A DNA stretch of 64,000 bases, taken from NCBI RefSeq assembly GCF_022539665.2, contig NC_081340.1:7191357-7255356 (forward strand), given 5' to 3'. Below, piece by piece: positions 13,097 through 24,977 of the stretch (within the stretch, counting starts at the first letter, position 1; each line of letters starts with the position of its first letter). The stretch comes from Daphnia carinata (taxonomy: Eukaryota; Arthropoda; Branchiopoda; Diplostraca; Daphniidae). Below the pieces are notes generated by a model. That model worked only from the letters and a program-made list of their open reading frames with translations. It did not search any database and was not told the origin of the DNA. The position numbers and the translations under genes were made by a program.

Positions 13097-13678
13097 ATTT
13101 CGTCGTGTCTTCAGTATGTCGTGTTTCGTCGTTAAAAAAGAAAAAGAAAAAAAAACTCAAATTACCGTTACTTTATTTACGCGTAACGAGCCTCTCTTTT
13201 CTCATCGCAAGGGAGGAGATGCCGAAGCGAGAGAGAACAAGTAATGATTACAAAGAGAAATAAAGACGCGCAGACGCCGACAGCGTCCATCTCCGTGGGA
13301 ATGAAACAAAAAGAGTTTTCGTTCTTTTTTTTTGTTCGAGTGAAAATTTGAAAACGAATAAAAATCGAAATCGGCAATGGCAAACGTGACTTCAAATAAC
13401 CAGATTTGAAGTACGCGAATGATTAGGAAAAATGCTAAATAATAATAAAAACAAAAACAAAACTCGGAGGTGGAGTTTGGTGTTCTCGTTCTTCGAGAAC
13501 TAAACGCTTTCCATTTCATTTGGTAAACATGTGATTAGCGCGATTTTCTAAAGTGTGGCTCATGCAAATTCGCAGAAACAAAAGAAGCGGCTAGCGCTGC
13601 ACAAAACTCGTTGGCACGGCATGCAAAAAGAAAACGTTGGCCATCCGCCGCGTGATTTTCGCGTTCAAACAAGTGAAG

Positions 13679-13695
13679 GCGCGCGCGCGCGCGCG
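13679..13695. repeat. (GC)n tract
   Basis: An alternating GC run, rare in this AT-rich window. It lies in a locally GC-richer stretch (13540-13760) that otherwise shows no supported exon. Confidence 0.85.
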
Positions 13696-14649
13696 AGGAC
13701 CACGCAGAAATGAAAAACAAGTGGACAGGTGTACAATCAATCAAACAGGTACGCCATGGCGCCGTCTCACTCCTTTCCCTTTTCTTTTTTTTTTTTTCTT
13801 CTTTCTTTTGAAATTCAATTAGACGTTCACCGCCGCCGCCGCCATCACCCCAGAAAAAAAAAAAAAAAAAAAAAAGAGAAACACGACTCGTTTGAAAAAT
13901 TAAAAAAAAATCCCGCGCGTGTCCTCCTGCCCAAAAGCCCTGGCAATGACGTGACCGATGACGACACGACACCGTTGGCGTCCATTCACCGTACAAAATG
14001 TGTTTTGCTCTTTTTCTTTTTCTTTTTCTTTGTTTTTTTTTTTTTTTTTTTTTTTTTTGATCACGGGGTCCCTTTTGTTTTGAAAAACAATTTTTTTCTG
14101 ACTGACATGCGATGACGCTCACGTTTTTCTTTTGAGTGGATCCCTTCGTGTGTGTTATTTTTAGATGGAATCGGCCTCCACACCTGACAGGAAGAGAAGT
14201 GGGCAAACGTTCGGCCGATCTGTGTTGCGCAAAAACGATGCCCACCCGAAAAAAAACCCCCAAAAAACGCGAGTTTTGCACGCCCACGACGGCGCAACAT
14301 GTAAACCTACACGCTCGTCAACAAGAGTGACGAATAGACGAGGGACAAATGTCGGGTGGGAGGATGGCAAACACAAATTTTGCGGATCATTCTTTTATTT
14401 TAATTGTGGGGTGGGCAAAGAGAATTCAAAGGAACACCCACCAGGGCAGCAAAAAGAGGAACGATTCATTAGAAATGAAAAACGATAAGAGAAATAATAA
14501 TAATAAAAAAAAAAAAAAAAAAAAAAGGACCGACAGTAAAGAACAAGCGATGACGATGTCGGTCACGAAAATAAACGCACGATCCGTCTCTCCATTTCAT
14601 TATTCCTTTAACAAGAAATAATAATAAAAAAAAAAATGAAAATCTTTTC

Positions 14650-15120
14650 GAAGCCAATCTCCTGATTCATCACCCTCATCTCTTTGCCAAGCGTGTCTCG
14701 GTCCCGACCCCTAATTATCTGTCATGTAATCACGAAAAGCCTTCATCAAAAGAACTCTCACCACCTCCATCGGGTTCGTATACCGTTTGCACCTTTGTGG
14801 GTCGTTTGCATAATCAAATGAGTCGGCTCTCTGGTGCATCAACCCCCAACTCGTCTTTCACGTTTATTGCCATTCTTTATTTTTTCACGACACATTTGAA
14901 CAAAACCCGCACGTAATCACGCTGTTCCTCAATAATGTTACGCAATTATCGTTCAAATTCATTATGCGTTTCTTTCAAAAGAGCATTAGTGCGAAACGCG
15001 AGCTCGAACCGCAATAAAGAGACAAATGAACAGAGCGTGAACCAACTTCTTTTTCTTTTCTACTCTAGACGCAATCACGCCGAGCTTTGAAATTCTTCAC
15101 GTCCACCCCAATCGATACAT
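14650..15120. other. Homopolymer-poor island, possible regulatory element
   Basis: About 470 bases almost free of long A/T runs, in contrast to both flanks. It contains TTTGCATAATC (octamer/POU-like) and TTACGCAATTA (bZIP, C/EBP-like). No long non-repetitive open frame is present. A cis-regulatory role is an inference from sequence texture only. Confidence 0.3.
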
Positions 15121-15999
15121 TTCCCTAATAATTTACTGCAATCAACTGACATTTTTTCCCCTCCCTCGTTTGAAATTCACGTCGCGCCCAATAAAACAAG
15201 AACAAAAAAAAAACGAAAACAAATAATTGCTCAAAAATCTCATCAAAAGGCAAAAACGTTAAAGAAAAAAAAAAAAAAAAAAAAAAAACGAAACATTTCT
15301 GAACAGGGGTGTGAATATAGATCACATTTGCTTTGTTTTGTTTAATTTTTTTTTTCCTGGAAGGTCGTTAAAAACAGAAAATCCAATTTTAGTCGTGGCA
15401 CATCATGTCCATTCGAATCTGCTGGCGGACAGTGAGGCTACTGACCGAAAGCTACTAGGCTTAACTGTTACACCCATTTCACATTAGCTCGAAATAGATT
15501 AGACGTGTGTGTGTTAATACTAGCGCACTATAACCTCGAAAAACGAACGCAAAGGGCAAAGAACAATTGAGGGAAAAAAAAAAAAACATAACAAAAACAG
15601 GTACAAAAAAAAAAAAAAGGCGAAATGTTGTTTCTTCAACGCAATGAAAGCGAAACAAATGAGAGCAAAAGGGCTTTTTTTTTTTTTTTTTTTTAAAGAA
15701 AAAAAAAAAAGGAGGCAAGCTGTGAGTGTCGATCTGCATCCATCCAACATATATTTTTTGTTTTCCTTTCAAAAGTTCGAGACAGGCACAGCGGATGACT
15801 GGCGTAACATTCAAATTCGACGCGAGCGGGGTCCACCGTTGATGGAGCGCGTGTCGATGATGATGTTCAAATAAATAAATAAATCATGAGCTTCAACACA
15901 TGTAGAGTGCTCTCGTGCTTTGCTCTCTTTTCGTCGTTTTTTTTTTTTTTTTCTTTTTTCTTGTTGTTGTTGTTGCTTCGCACCGGGGGAGAGCGCGAC

Positions 16000-16084
16000 T
16001 AATGCATTATGGAAAAAGAAAAAGAAAAAGAAAAAGAAAAAAATCTAAGGCAAAGTGCACACGCTCTCGATGTATAATGCATTA
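16000..16084. promoter_or_regulatory. Two palindromic TAATGCATTA sites flanking an (AAAAAG)n tract
   Basis: The 10-bp palindrome TAATGCATTA occurs at 16000-16009 and again at 16075-16084. TAATNNATTA is the known P2 site for dimers of paired-class homeodomains. The space between holds a purine AAAAAG repeat. Function is inferred. Confidence 0.3.
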
Positions 16085-17415
16085 CGCACTTGTGTGTCCA
16101 GTCCACCGCCCCCCCCCCCCGTCCGCCACTCACTCACGCTGCGGGCTGTGTTTGCTATTTAGAATATATCTACATTGTCTGTACGGTTTAATTACAATCA
16201 TCGGCGGTAATCACCCAAACATCTCGATTAGATGATGATAGAGATTTCAAGTCAACTTTTCCCACCCACTATCTTCCTGCCCCGCAGCAAACGACAACAA
16301 CAATTCGAATCATTTTCCCATGAGGTTGAAAAGAAAAAAAAAGAAAAAAAGAAAAAAAAAAAAACAATTTAAAAGAATCGTTTTAAAATAAAAGTGACGG
16401 AAAGGACATTTTAGTTTGAGCTCCCCCCCCCCTTGTTTGTTTAGTGTAGACATCGGTAGTGCGGAAGGTGTGCGTCTAGTAGGCCGTGACGCGCACGCAC
16501 GAGCGAACACAAAAAGCGCGTGCCACGGGTCGAAAGGTGTTCAACGTGAACGTGTCGTTTTCTTTTTCCCAAATATTTAGATAAATAAAGATGGCGCGTA
16601 CAACAGGTATAAAAATAAGAAATAGACGCAACAACAACAACAATAACACAGGCAAAAAAAAAAAGTGATGGTAGTGGCTATATAGAGCCGTTGAAGAGCG
16701 CGGCCGGCGTGTGATCGACTTGCAAATCAAAATGTAAATAACTTTTTGGAACAAATTTATTTTTATTTATTTATTTTTTTCTCTTTCAAATAAATCGACC
16801 TCCTCCCCCCCCCCCCACGGGGGTAAACTACGACAAGCAAAAGAAAAGCGCACGAGGTCGTGATAAATAAGCGCAATGGTCGATTACATTTAGCGCGGTT
16901 GAATACGAATTAAACTTGGAGATTTTAATTCCCCCTCCCGCTAAAAAAAAATTACAATAAACTTGACTTTTAAAGCGTCCCTCCTCTTCCAAAAAAAAAA
17001 AAAGAAAAAGAAAAAGAAGCAGGAAAAATTCCGAGAACACCAAAGTCGATGCGCTTTTCGAAAGGAAGGAAATGATTCAATAAAAGGATGCACGTCCACT
17101 GATTACACAGGAGAACACCATGGCGCTTGGATGCGCGTACGACAAGGTCATCATTAGCCATTCGATTCGACCATCGGGGTGTGTTTTATTGTTGGCAGAC
17201 ACATCGCCTCCCGTCATTAACTTCACCTCATACTATTAATCAACGAATGGCCGTCCCAGAGATGAATAAAAACAAAAGAAAAATCAAAAATCCAGATGTT
17301 TCCATCTCTCGAATTGAATCAACAAGAAGACGATAAGTACAGAGTACTAGATCTCTTTTTCCCTTTTTTTTTTTTTTTTTTTTTTTTTGCTTTCAAACAG
17401 ACCATTTTGTCTTTG

Positions 17416-17449
<34 letters not shown>

Positions 17450-17716
17450 AATAAATCTATCGTGAAGAAGAGAAACGAAGCAATAAAAACGGCCCCTCGG
17501 GTACATATATAACGTCATAAAAATGACCTTTTTATATACACTACATTAATATCTATGCATTATGTATTCGACGCGAGGGCAGAGTCACGGGACAACGCGG
17601 AATTTTAGAATCCCCCACTCCACCCAAGAGAAATAAAAAGAAAACAAAAAAAAAACAAAAATAAATTTATAACGTGGATATGTTTGATTTCGTCTGTCAA
17701 ATCTGTCTGTCTTGTC

Positions 17717-17747
17717 TTTCTTCTTCTTCTTCTTCTTCTTCTTCTTA
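17717..17747. repeat. (TTC)n microsatellite
   Basis: A run of about ten TTC units. It reads as poly-Ser in one frame, with no other coding support. Confidence 0.9.
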
Positions 17748-18780
17748 TAGTCCCCTTTTCTTTTTCCTTTCCCCCAAACGTCTTTTTAAGATAAATCTGC
17801 AGACTTGTATCCCAGTTTCTCCGCTCGCGCGTGTTCCTCCCGCTGCTGCTGCATCATCCTCTTTTTTTTGGCCGGCTGCCCATAAGCAGCGCAAATGGCC
17901 CCCGTACGTGCACACATAACGAGCCAAAGGAAAGAAAAAAAAAAAAAAAAAAAAAACCAAGGATCCTTAGCAAAGCGCACAAGACCGAGCCCCAAGTTTT
18001 TTTTTTTTTTTTTTTTTTTTTGTGAGTGCAATATTCACCGCATGTGAGCGGCGGCGGGAGCGCAACGGCAGCAATGAAGCGGCTGAATGGCAACGGGATC
18101 CCGTCACGCGTTTTTTTTTTTTTGTTTTCTTGGCTTATCCAACATTTGACGTCACTTGTTTAAAGCAAGAGAAAAAAAAGAGAGAGAGAGAGAGGGAGAT
18201 AAAAAAAAAAGAAAAAAAAAAAAAGAAGCAGGGCAGGGAATGGCGGCGGTTAAAGATAGACGACGAGAAACGATATATAGGAAGAGGAGTGAAAATAGCC
18301 CATATTATATCCATAAGAGTTGATATAAATCTTGGCGGTACGTCGAATAAATAGAAATGGCGACTTTTACACAGAGGATAAAAGTCGCGAAAGTTTTGAA
18401 TCACCAAAAGGGAACAATCGGTAGTAAAATAAAAAAAAAAAAAAAAAAAAAAAAAAAACGAACATTTTTCTTTTTCTTTTGCAGCGTGTGTCTTAAAGAG
18501 ATGCAAGAAAAACAGAATAATGAAACACCGTCTCGAGCGCAAACAACACGGTTAATATTCAAATTCAAAATAGAAAAGTACGTTCACTTTTATTCATCAA
18601 CGCGATTGTCACGTGCCCTCTCCAATCCCGATCGAAACAAAAAACAAAAAACAAAAATTGCATTTCCTAAAGGTCAGTAAACGGCTGGAGAGGCCGCAAA
18701 CGAAAAACATCTCCATTCTGTTTCTTTTTCTTTTTGCTTGGGGTGATCCCGAACTTTGTAACAGCCACTAGAAAGAATGC

Positions 18781-18781
<1 letters not shown>

Positions 18782-18820
<39 letters not shown>
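18782..18820. repeat. (AC)n microsatellite
   Basis: An uninterrupted AC tract followed directly by an A run. Confidence 0.95.
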
Positions 18821-18824
<4 letters not shown>

Positions 18825-19306
18825 AAACTAATGGCTTTGAGAAAACAAGAAAACACTTGCATTTATTTTATTTTATTTTTAAGTTCAAAAAAAAAAAAAA
18901 AAAAAAAAAAAAAGCCTTTCTCTCTCTTGTACGGTTGTCTCGTTTTCTCCTGTCATATATCTCTCTCTCTCTTTTTCCAACAATATTATTGTTGTTTGGG
19001 GTCCTAGCCAGGCGGAGTTCGGGGCGTTTCTGTCCAGCCGCAAAAAAAAAACAAAAAAATCGTTTCGTACTGCGTGGCATTGTCGTAAAAAAAAAAAAAA
19101 AAAAAGAAAAAGAAAAAGTAGCAAAAGAAAAACAATAACGGCCACCGACGGGAGGCAAGTAAAAGAAAACAACAAAAAAACATGTCAAGAAATTTGATGA
19201 TTTTTATTTTTATTTGACACTGGCATAAATTTCCAGTTTCTTCTTTTTGTTTAGATTTAACGCAATAACTGCAGGGACTTTTTAGCATCATCATCACGCG
19301 TCTGTC

Positions 19307-19337
<31 letters not shown>

Positions 19338-20179
19338 GGGAGGGCAGGGGAGAGACGACAAAACACTCGGGCAAAAACTGAGTTTTCAAAAATGGCGCGT
19401 CAAAAACCGAAAATTTCAAGACAATGGTAGAAAGCGTTTTTGCATTCCTGCCATTTGTGAACGACGTGAAGGGTGTGCGATTTTTGCGTTTGTTCTAATA
19501 CAAATCCCGAACCTTATTATACAGACACTGTCTCTTCAACTCGCCAAGAGACAGAACACCCCTTCAAAGCTTTAGACTATTTAGGATCGAGAACGAAGAG
19601 AAATGCCGGGCATGTGGACACAACACACGCCAGACGCAAAGAGACATTCATTTTTCGGGAGTTGAGTCACCCAGACAGTCACGCGCCGTTCGTTGGACGA
19701 CCTTTTTGATTCATAAAATTCAGATCGTTCTCTGCACGTTTCACCTCGTTTACCTTTTCCAGACGATCGTCTAACGCAAACAACCGACACGAAATCAAAA
19801 AGGAAAACTCGTTTTTTTTTTATTCTCTTCTCAATTAAAACAAAACGAGAAAAAAAAAAATACCGTAACATTAAGCTCTCGATTCGAATTGTTTGCCGAA
19901 ATTTATTGAAAGCCAGTGAGTCATCCCGCGTTTCTTTTTTGTTTTCTTTTTTTTTTTTATCGTCTTCTTTTTGAACCGCATTCTTTCAAAAGAAAAACAA
20001 AAAAAAAAAAAAAAAATGTCTTCAGTTCTAGTTATGTAAGTCTACGTGTATGTCTGTACGAAAGAGCCGACAGACAAGCGAGCTGCCCAGTGGTGCTACA
20101 TGTGATAGTGACTGCTGGAACAAGAAGCCGGTTTACTTCTCCATCGTTTTACATTCATTTAAAAAACAAAACAAAACAA

Positions 20180-20216
<37 letters not shown>

Positions 20217-22999
20217 TCCGCAAACACAAGTGCCGCAATCGTCCCAGTCCGTTAGGAAAACCAGACTGCCGTTGGCCATTCAAAAAATCCCATAGCAAAC
20301 GCCCCCCCCCCCTCCACATGAAATATCGAAAAAACCAAATACATTTTGATATATTAAAAAGCTTGTCAAATTCGTTGAAATAAAAAGAGAGAGAGAGAGA
20401 AGGTTTATGATGCAGACGATACGAAGCAAGTCGTACTTAACAAAAGTAGTTAAGAAAACGAGTCGTGGGATAAAAGAAAAGATTAATGAAAGGAGAAATC
20501 TCGTATTTTTTTGTTGTTGTTGTTGAAACTTTTGACCTTCCCGCCACTTATCAAAAGACCAAGAATGCGCACAGAGGGCCATTTTGATGCAGTTCATATA
20601 ACTGTTACGTCGTGTTTATGATTATCTAAGCCAGCAATTTGCGGACGGTCGTGAAGCAACAATCGATTTCTCGTTCCCCCCCCCCCCCGTTCACGATCAC
20701 GGTCAAGGATGAACGATATTTCCTAAGGACGCCGTGTGAAAACGTTAGACGACGTGGGTTTTTTTCGTTTCATTAAAGACGTACACAAGCATCACACCAC
20801 TTCATGATGAACCATATGTAATTTTTAAAAAAAGCAGGGAGAGAAAAAAAAAACAAAAACAAAAACAAAAAACAAGTCGACACGCGCAACCCTTTTTGTT
20901 TTGTCCCGCTTCATCACATCCATACCAAAAACAGAACATTCCCTCACACTCGAAACCAATTCATTGCGCTTCACGTAGAAACGATGACCCGTACAAATTG
21001 CGGTTCTCGTGCAGTCCAAAATGTCGACCCCTTTCACGCAGCCCGCACACTATATTTCAAAAATGAAAAAAAAAAAAAAAAAAATAGATACCGAAATTTG
21101 ATATACTGTTATAGAAAACATGGTGGTGTGTGCACACACACACACACACACACCTGCGGTGGATAGAGAGCGAGCCATCGATCATGCACACGCCGAAAAA
21201 GGGAAAACTCGAATTCAACTTTGAAAATCACGCTAAACTCAAAAACTTTTCTCAATCAACTGAGTGTGCTGGAGAGGAAGAAAAAAAAACAAAAAAAACA
21301 ACCTTTAAATGACGATGTGTTAAACGTGATTGTGTGACCCGACTTGTTACAAGCATGTACCGCCCACGTCTTTTCTCCGACCTCCCAACTTTCTTTCATT
21401 TAGAAAACAAAAACAAGTTGTACAACAATTTCGGCCGTACAGCGCGTGTACACGAACGTTAGACACGGCCATTTGCTCATTTGCCTAAACAAATAAAAAA
21501 TAAATTAAAAGAGAGAAAGAAAACTTCCCATTTCTTTCTGACGCACTGTAATCAGATGTAATTACATTTTGCTCAATGCGACCGAACATGGTAGAAAGTA
21601 CGTAGAAAACCGAATGGCGGGATATTTGAACAAAAAAACAAAAAAAAAACAACAAAACAACAACAAAACAAACCATTTGAGCCGCAGAGCAAAAAACCGA
21701 CAGCAGCTTGAACGCATGTTCCAACAATGACGTTTGATCTGCTTATAAAATACAAAAACCCCCTTTTCCCTCATGTCATTTGGCTCTTTTTTTTTTTTTT
21801 TTTTTTTCCATTTTTGTACATAAACATGCCAGCGGGTCAATTCAAAAAAACAAAACAAATCAAAATAGAATTCCCCCTTTTTCTTTTTGCAACGAGCAAG
21901 ATCGGCGCACTCTTTCCCTTGTAAACAATAACGAGATGATGTGTACACACGCAAGGGATATCGTTGCAACAAGACGTACACTAATGGAGTTTCGTTTCTT
22001 CGATTTTCTTTTTGAAAAAAAAAAAAAAAAAAAAAAAAAAGAACCGCTCGTTCGGGGCGAGTTAGACAACATCAACAGCAGCCCCCAAAGAAAAGAAGTC
22101 GACTGTCGGACGTGCAAGTGAATGGAAAAGCGGATTGTGGTACACGACGACGCCTTGTTGACATCGCCAAACACTGCGTCAAGAAAAACGAGAAAAAATT
22201 CAAACGAGAAAAAAAAACGGGGGACTAAAAGACGGACAATCGGCACGCTGATTGCAGAGCAACACGGCCAAAAGAAACAGAAAAAGAAATAGAAAAAGAA
22301 AAGAAAAAATATTTCCATCTCTTTGAAAGCTGCAGGGGGCAACCTGTCAACTGGCAACCCAGACACTTCAAGCCGCCATTTCAATGTGGCTCATTTCTCA
22401 CATCCAGATTTCTTGTTAACTTACACACCTTCCTCCTCCCTTCAACAGCAAGTTGATTTCTCTGAAAATGATTTTCTTTTTCCATTTCTTTTTATAGATA
22501 AAGAAGAAAAAAAAAAAAAAAGACACACAAACATTTCAAATCAAAAAAGAATACTAAATGGAAAAGAAACACATTCAATAAATCGGAAGGTAGGGGACCG
22601 TTACGTCAAATAGAGTAGCAAAAAGAAAAACAACAAAAAAAAATATAAGAATATGTTGTCATAATGAAGACACTTTTCTCTCTTTGTTACACTACGGGGG
22701 GGGGGGTTCTAAAGTCCAATTTAGATTTTTTTGTTTTTTGTTTTGTTTTCTCACTCACGAACAGTTATGTAACGAGTGGCTATAGGATTTCACGCGACTG
22801 TACAAACGCTGTCAACTGTGGGACGCGCCAGTTGTTGCGGTGCCACCACAACAACAACCGCCATTATTTATCGCGTTCAAGAGGAATAAAAACGGGGACA
22901 CGGTCGCCACAATAGCCTACAGGGGCAATTATCTTCAGTCAAATTTAGTACACCATCTCCCCCCCTTATTTTTTGCACCTCGCTTCAATCCATCCGTTG

Positions 23000-23042
<43 letters not shown>

Positions 23043-23550
23043 GCAAATTCTGCGATCGAATGCAAACGAAAGAGTAAAATCGGGTGCTCGAAATATCAGA
23101 AACGAACGGGAGAAAAATGGACGATAAATACAAAAAAACAAACAAAAAAAAAAAACAGGACAACCTTTTTGGGTTAATTTCTTTTAAACATTTCACGTCA
23201 CACAGTTTGTGCTAATGGACGAGAACTGGTCCGGGGCTCAACGTCCTTGAGTTTCCGCTAGTTTCCCACGAAATCAAAGGTAAAAGAGCGGGAGATTTGA
23301 ACGCAGGTGAACAAACCTAACCGACATGAGCAAAAGAAGAGAAAAAAACCCAGAGCAAACTGCAACATTTGTGGATCGACAGTCAGAAATAAGAAAGAAA
23401 AAAAAAAAAAAGACACGCAAACGTCCAAGCCGTTGATTACATTCATAAAACACCAAGACAAGCGTGTTGTTCACAGTCCTCGCCTGCGCTACGGGGATTG
23501 GCGGGTTAATTAGGCTATTTGTATGCCGGTTACGTTTGTTGTTGTGTATA

Positions 23551-23553
<3 letters not shown>

Positions 23554-23588
<35 letters not shown>
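23554..23588. repeat. (CT)n microsatellite
   Basis: An uninterrupted CT tract. It reads as alternating Ser/Leu in two frames, which explains the apparent open frames nearby. Confidence 0.95.
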
Positions 23589-23591
<3 letters not shown>

Positions 23592-24298
23592 GCAGCTCCC
23601 AAAAGCAGACAGAGCTCCCTTCGGAAGCGGCTTTCATAGACGTCCAAGCAGCAGCGGGCAGCCCCCATGCCACTGCACGTATTTATTCAAAAAAAAAAAA
23701 AAAGAAAAAAAAAGAAAAAAAAAGAAAAAAGAAAAGCGGCGGTTTGTTCGCAACCCGATGGAAGAAGCGTATCGTTTCATTTGAATAAACAACAAGCCAA
23801 AGTGACTCACCCAAAACACACACATACACGCACGCCACGGAGTATTTTTTTTTTTTTTTTTTTCGTTTTCTTTTATCCTTCCCCGTGATTACACTGTGAC
23901 CGGCTCTATTAGCATATTCACTGGCTACTTCCTAGATCTTTTCTTGTTTGTTTTTTTTTCTTTTTTTTTTCCCTGTTTGTTTTGCTTCTTGTTGTTAAGG
24001 GAATTACACCTGGGGGAAATCTATGAACGAAAATATCGTGCATGCAATCAATCAGCGGTCTCCGTTTGATACGAAAAATGACCCCACCAGCCATTCAATA
24101 GTTTCTTTTTTTTTTTTTTTTTAATACGCCATAACCGTAATCGAAAATTCGTTTGGTGGCGGGACCAGCGGGCTCCCGAAAAACTGTCACAAGGTTCTTT
24201 TTTTCTCTCTCTCTCTCTCTCTCTCAAAAAGCGAAGTAGCTAAAATGAGAAGAAAAAAAAGGGGGAATTAAACGGAGAATAAAAAGAAGAAAAACCAG

Positions 24299-24329
<31 letters not shown>

Positions 24330-24946
24330 GAAAATACGGTAAATAGACTTTTGCCCAACGGATAATCTAATCGTCTTTTTCTCTTTTGAAGAAGCCAACG
24401 AAAGACACCATGACAGACGCAAAAAAAAAAAAAATAAGAGAAAATCATTCGAGCATAACATTATTAAAGAAAATATATCTTAAAAAAAAAATTAGTTTTT
24501 TTTTTTTCAATCCGCTCGTATCAAAACGAAATTTAAGAGATATATAAACCAGTCGACGGCCTTTTGGCTTTCTCCCCCTTTTTTTTTTCCCTTTTAATTC
24601 CTCCGCAACATAAATAGATATTTAACGCATGTGTGTAATAACAACTGTTATTTAGGTCTTCATTTTTGTTCTTTTCTGTACGTTTTATTTGGGTAATACG
24701 AGAGCAAAAAGGGACGGCAGGTGTTTCGCAGCATCGCCTCGATTTTTGGCCATACCGTTCACAACGTCACGTAACAGACCATGACGTGAGATATTAAAAC
24801 GCAGGCGTTCCTCTCCAAACTTCTTTTACGACATTTTTCACACCGCATTTCTAATTCGTCCCTTCTTACTTTTTTAAAACATTTCAACGCAAAAATAAAA
24901 ATGGATGGCATTTCATTTCGTGTCGACATTTTCTTTTAAGGGGGGG

Positions 24947-24977
<31 letters not shown>

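Larger units (their letters stand above)
4940..14649. other. Simple-sequence-rich intergenic DNA
   Basis: About 10 kb with several A or T runs of ten or more bases per kilobase. It includes (GT)n at 5677-5703, (AT)n at 11190-11213, (GT)n at 12367-12388, poly(T) at 7681-7711, poly(A) at 13057-13094 and (GC)n at 13679-13695. The long open frames at 9864-10706 and 13535-14287 on the minus strand are made largely of Phe, Lys and Cys/Arg-rich readings through these runs. No gene is supported. Confidence 0.6.

Noticed and set aside
13535-14287. 250-codon minus-strand open frame
   Set aside because: Dominated by Lys, Arg and Phe from homopolymers, with Gly and Ala/Arg blocks from GC repeats. Probably chance.
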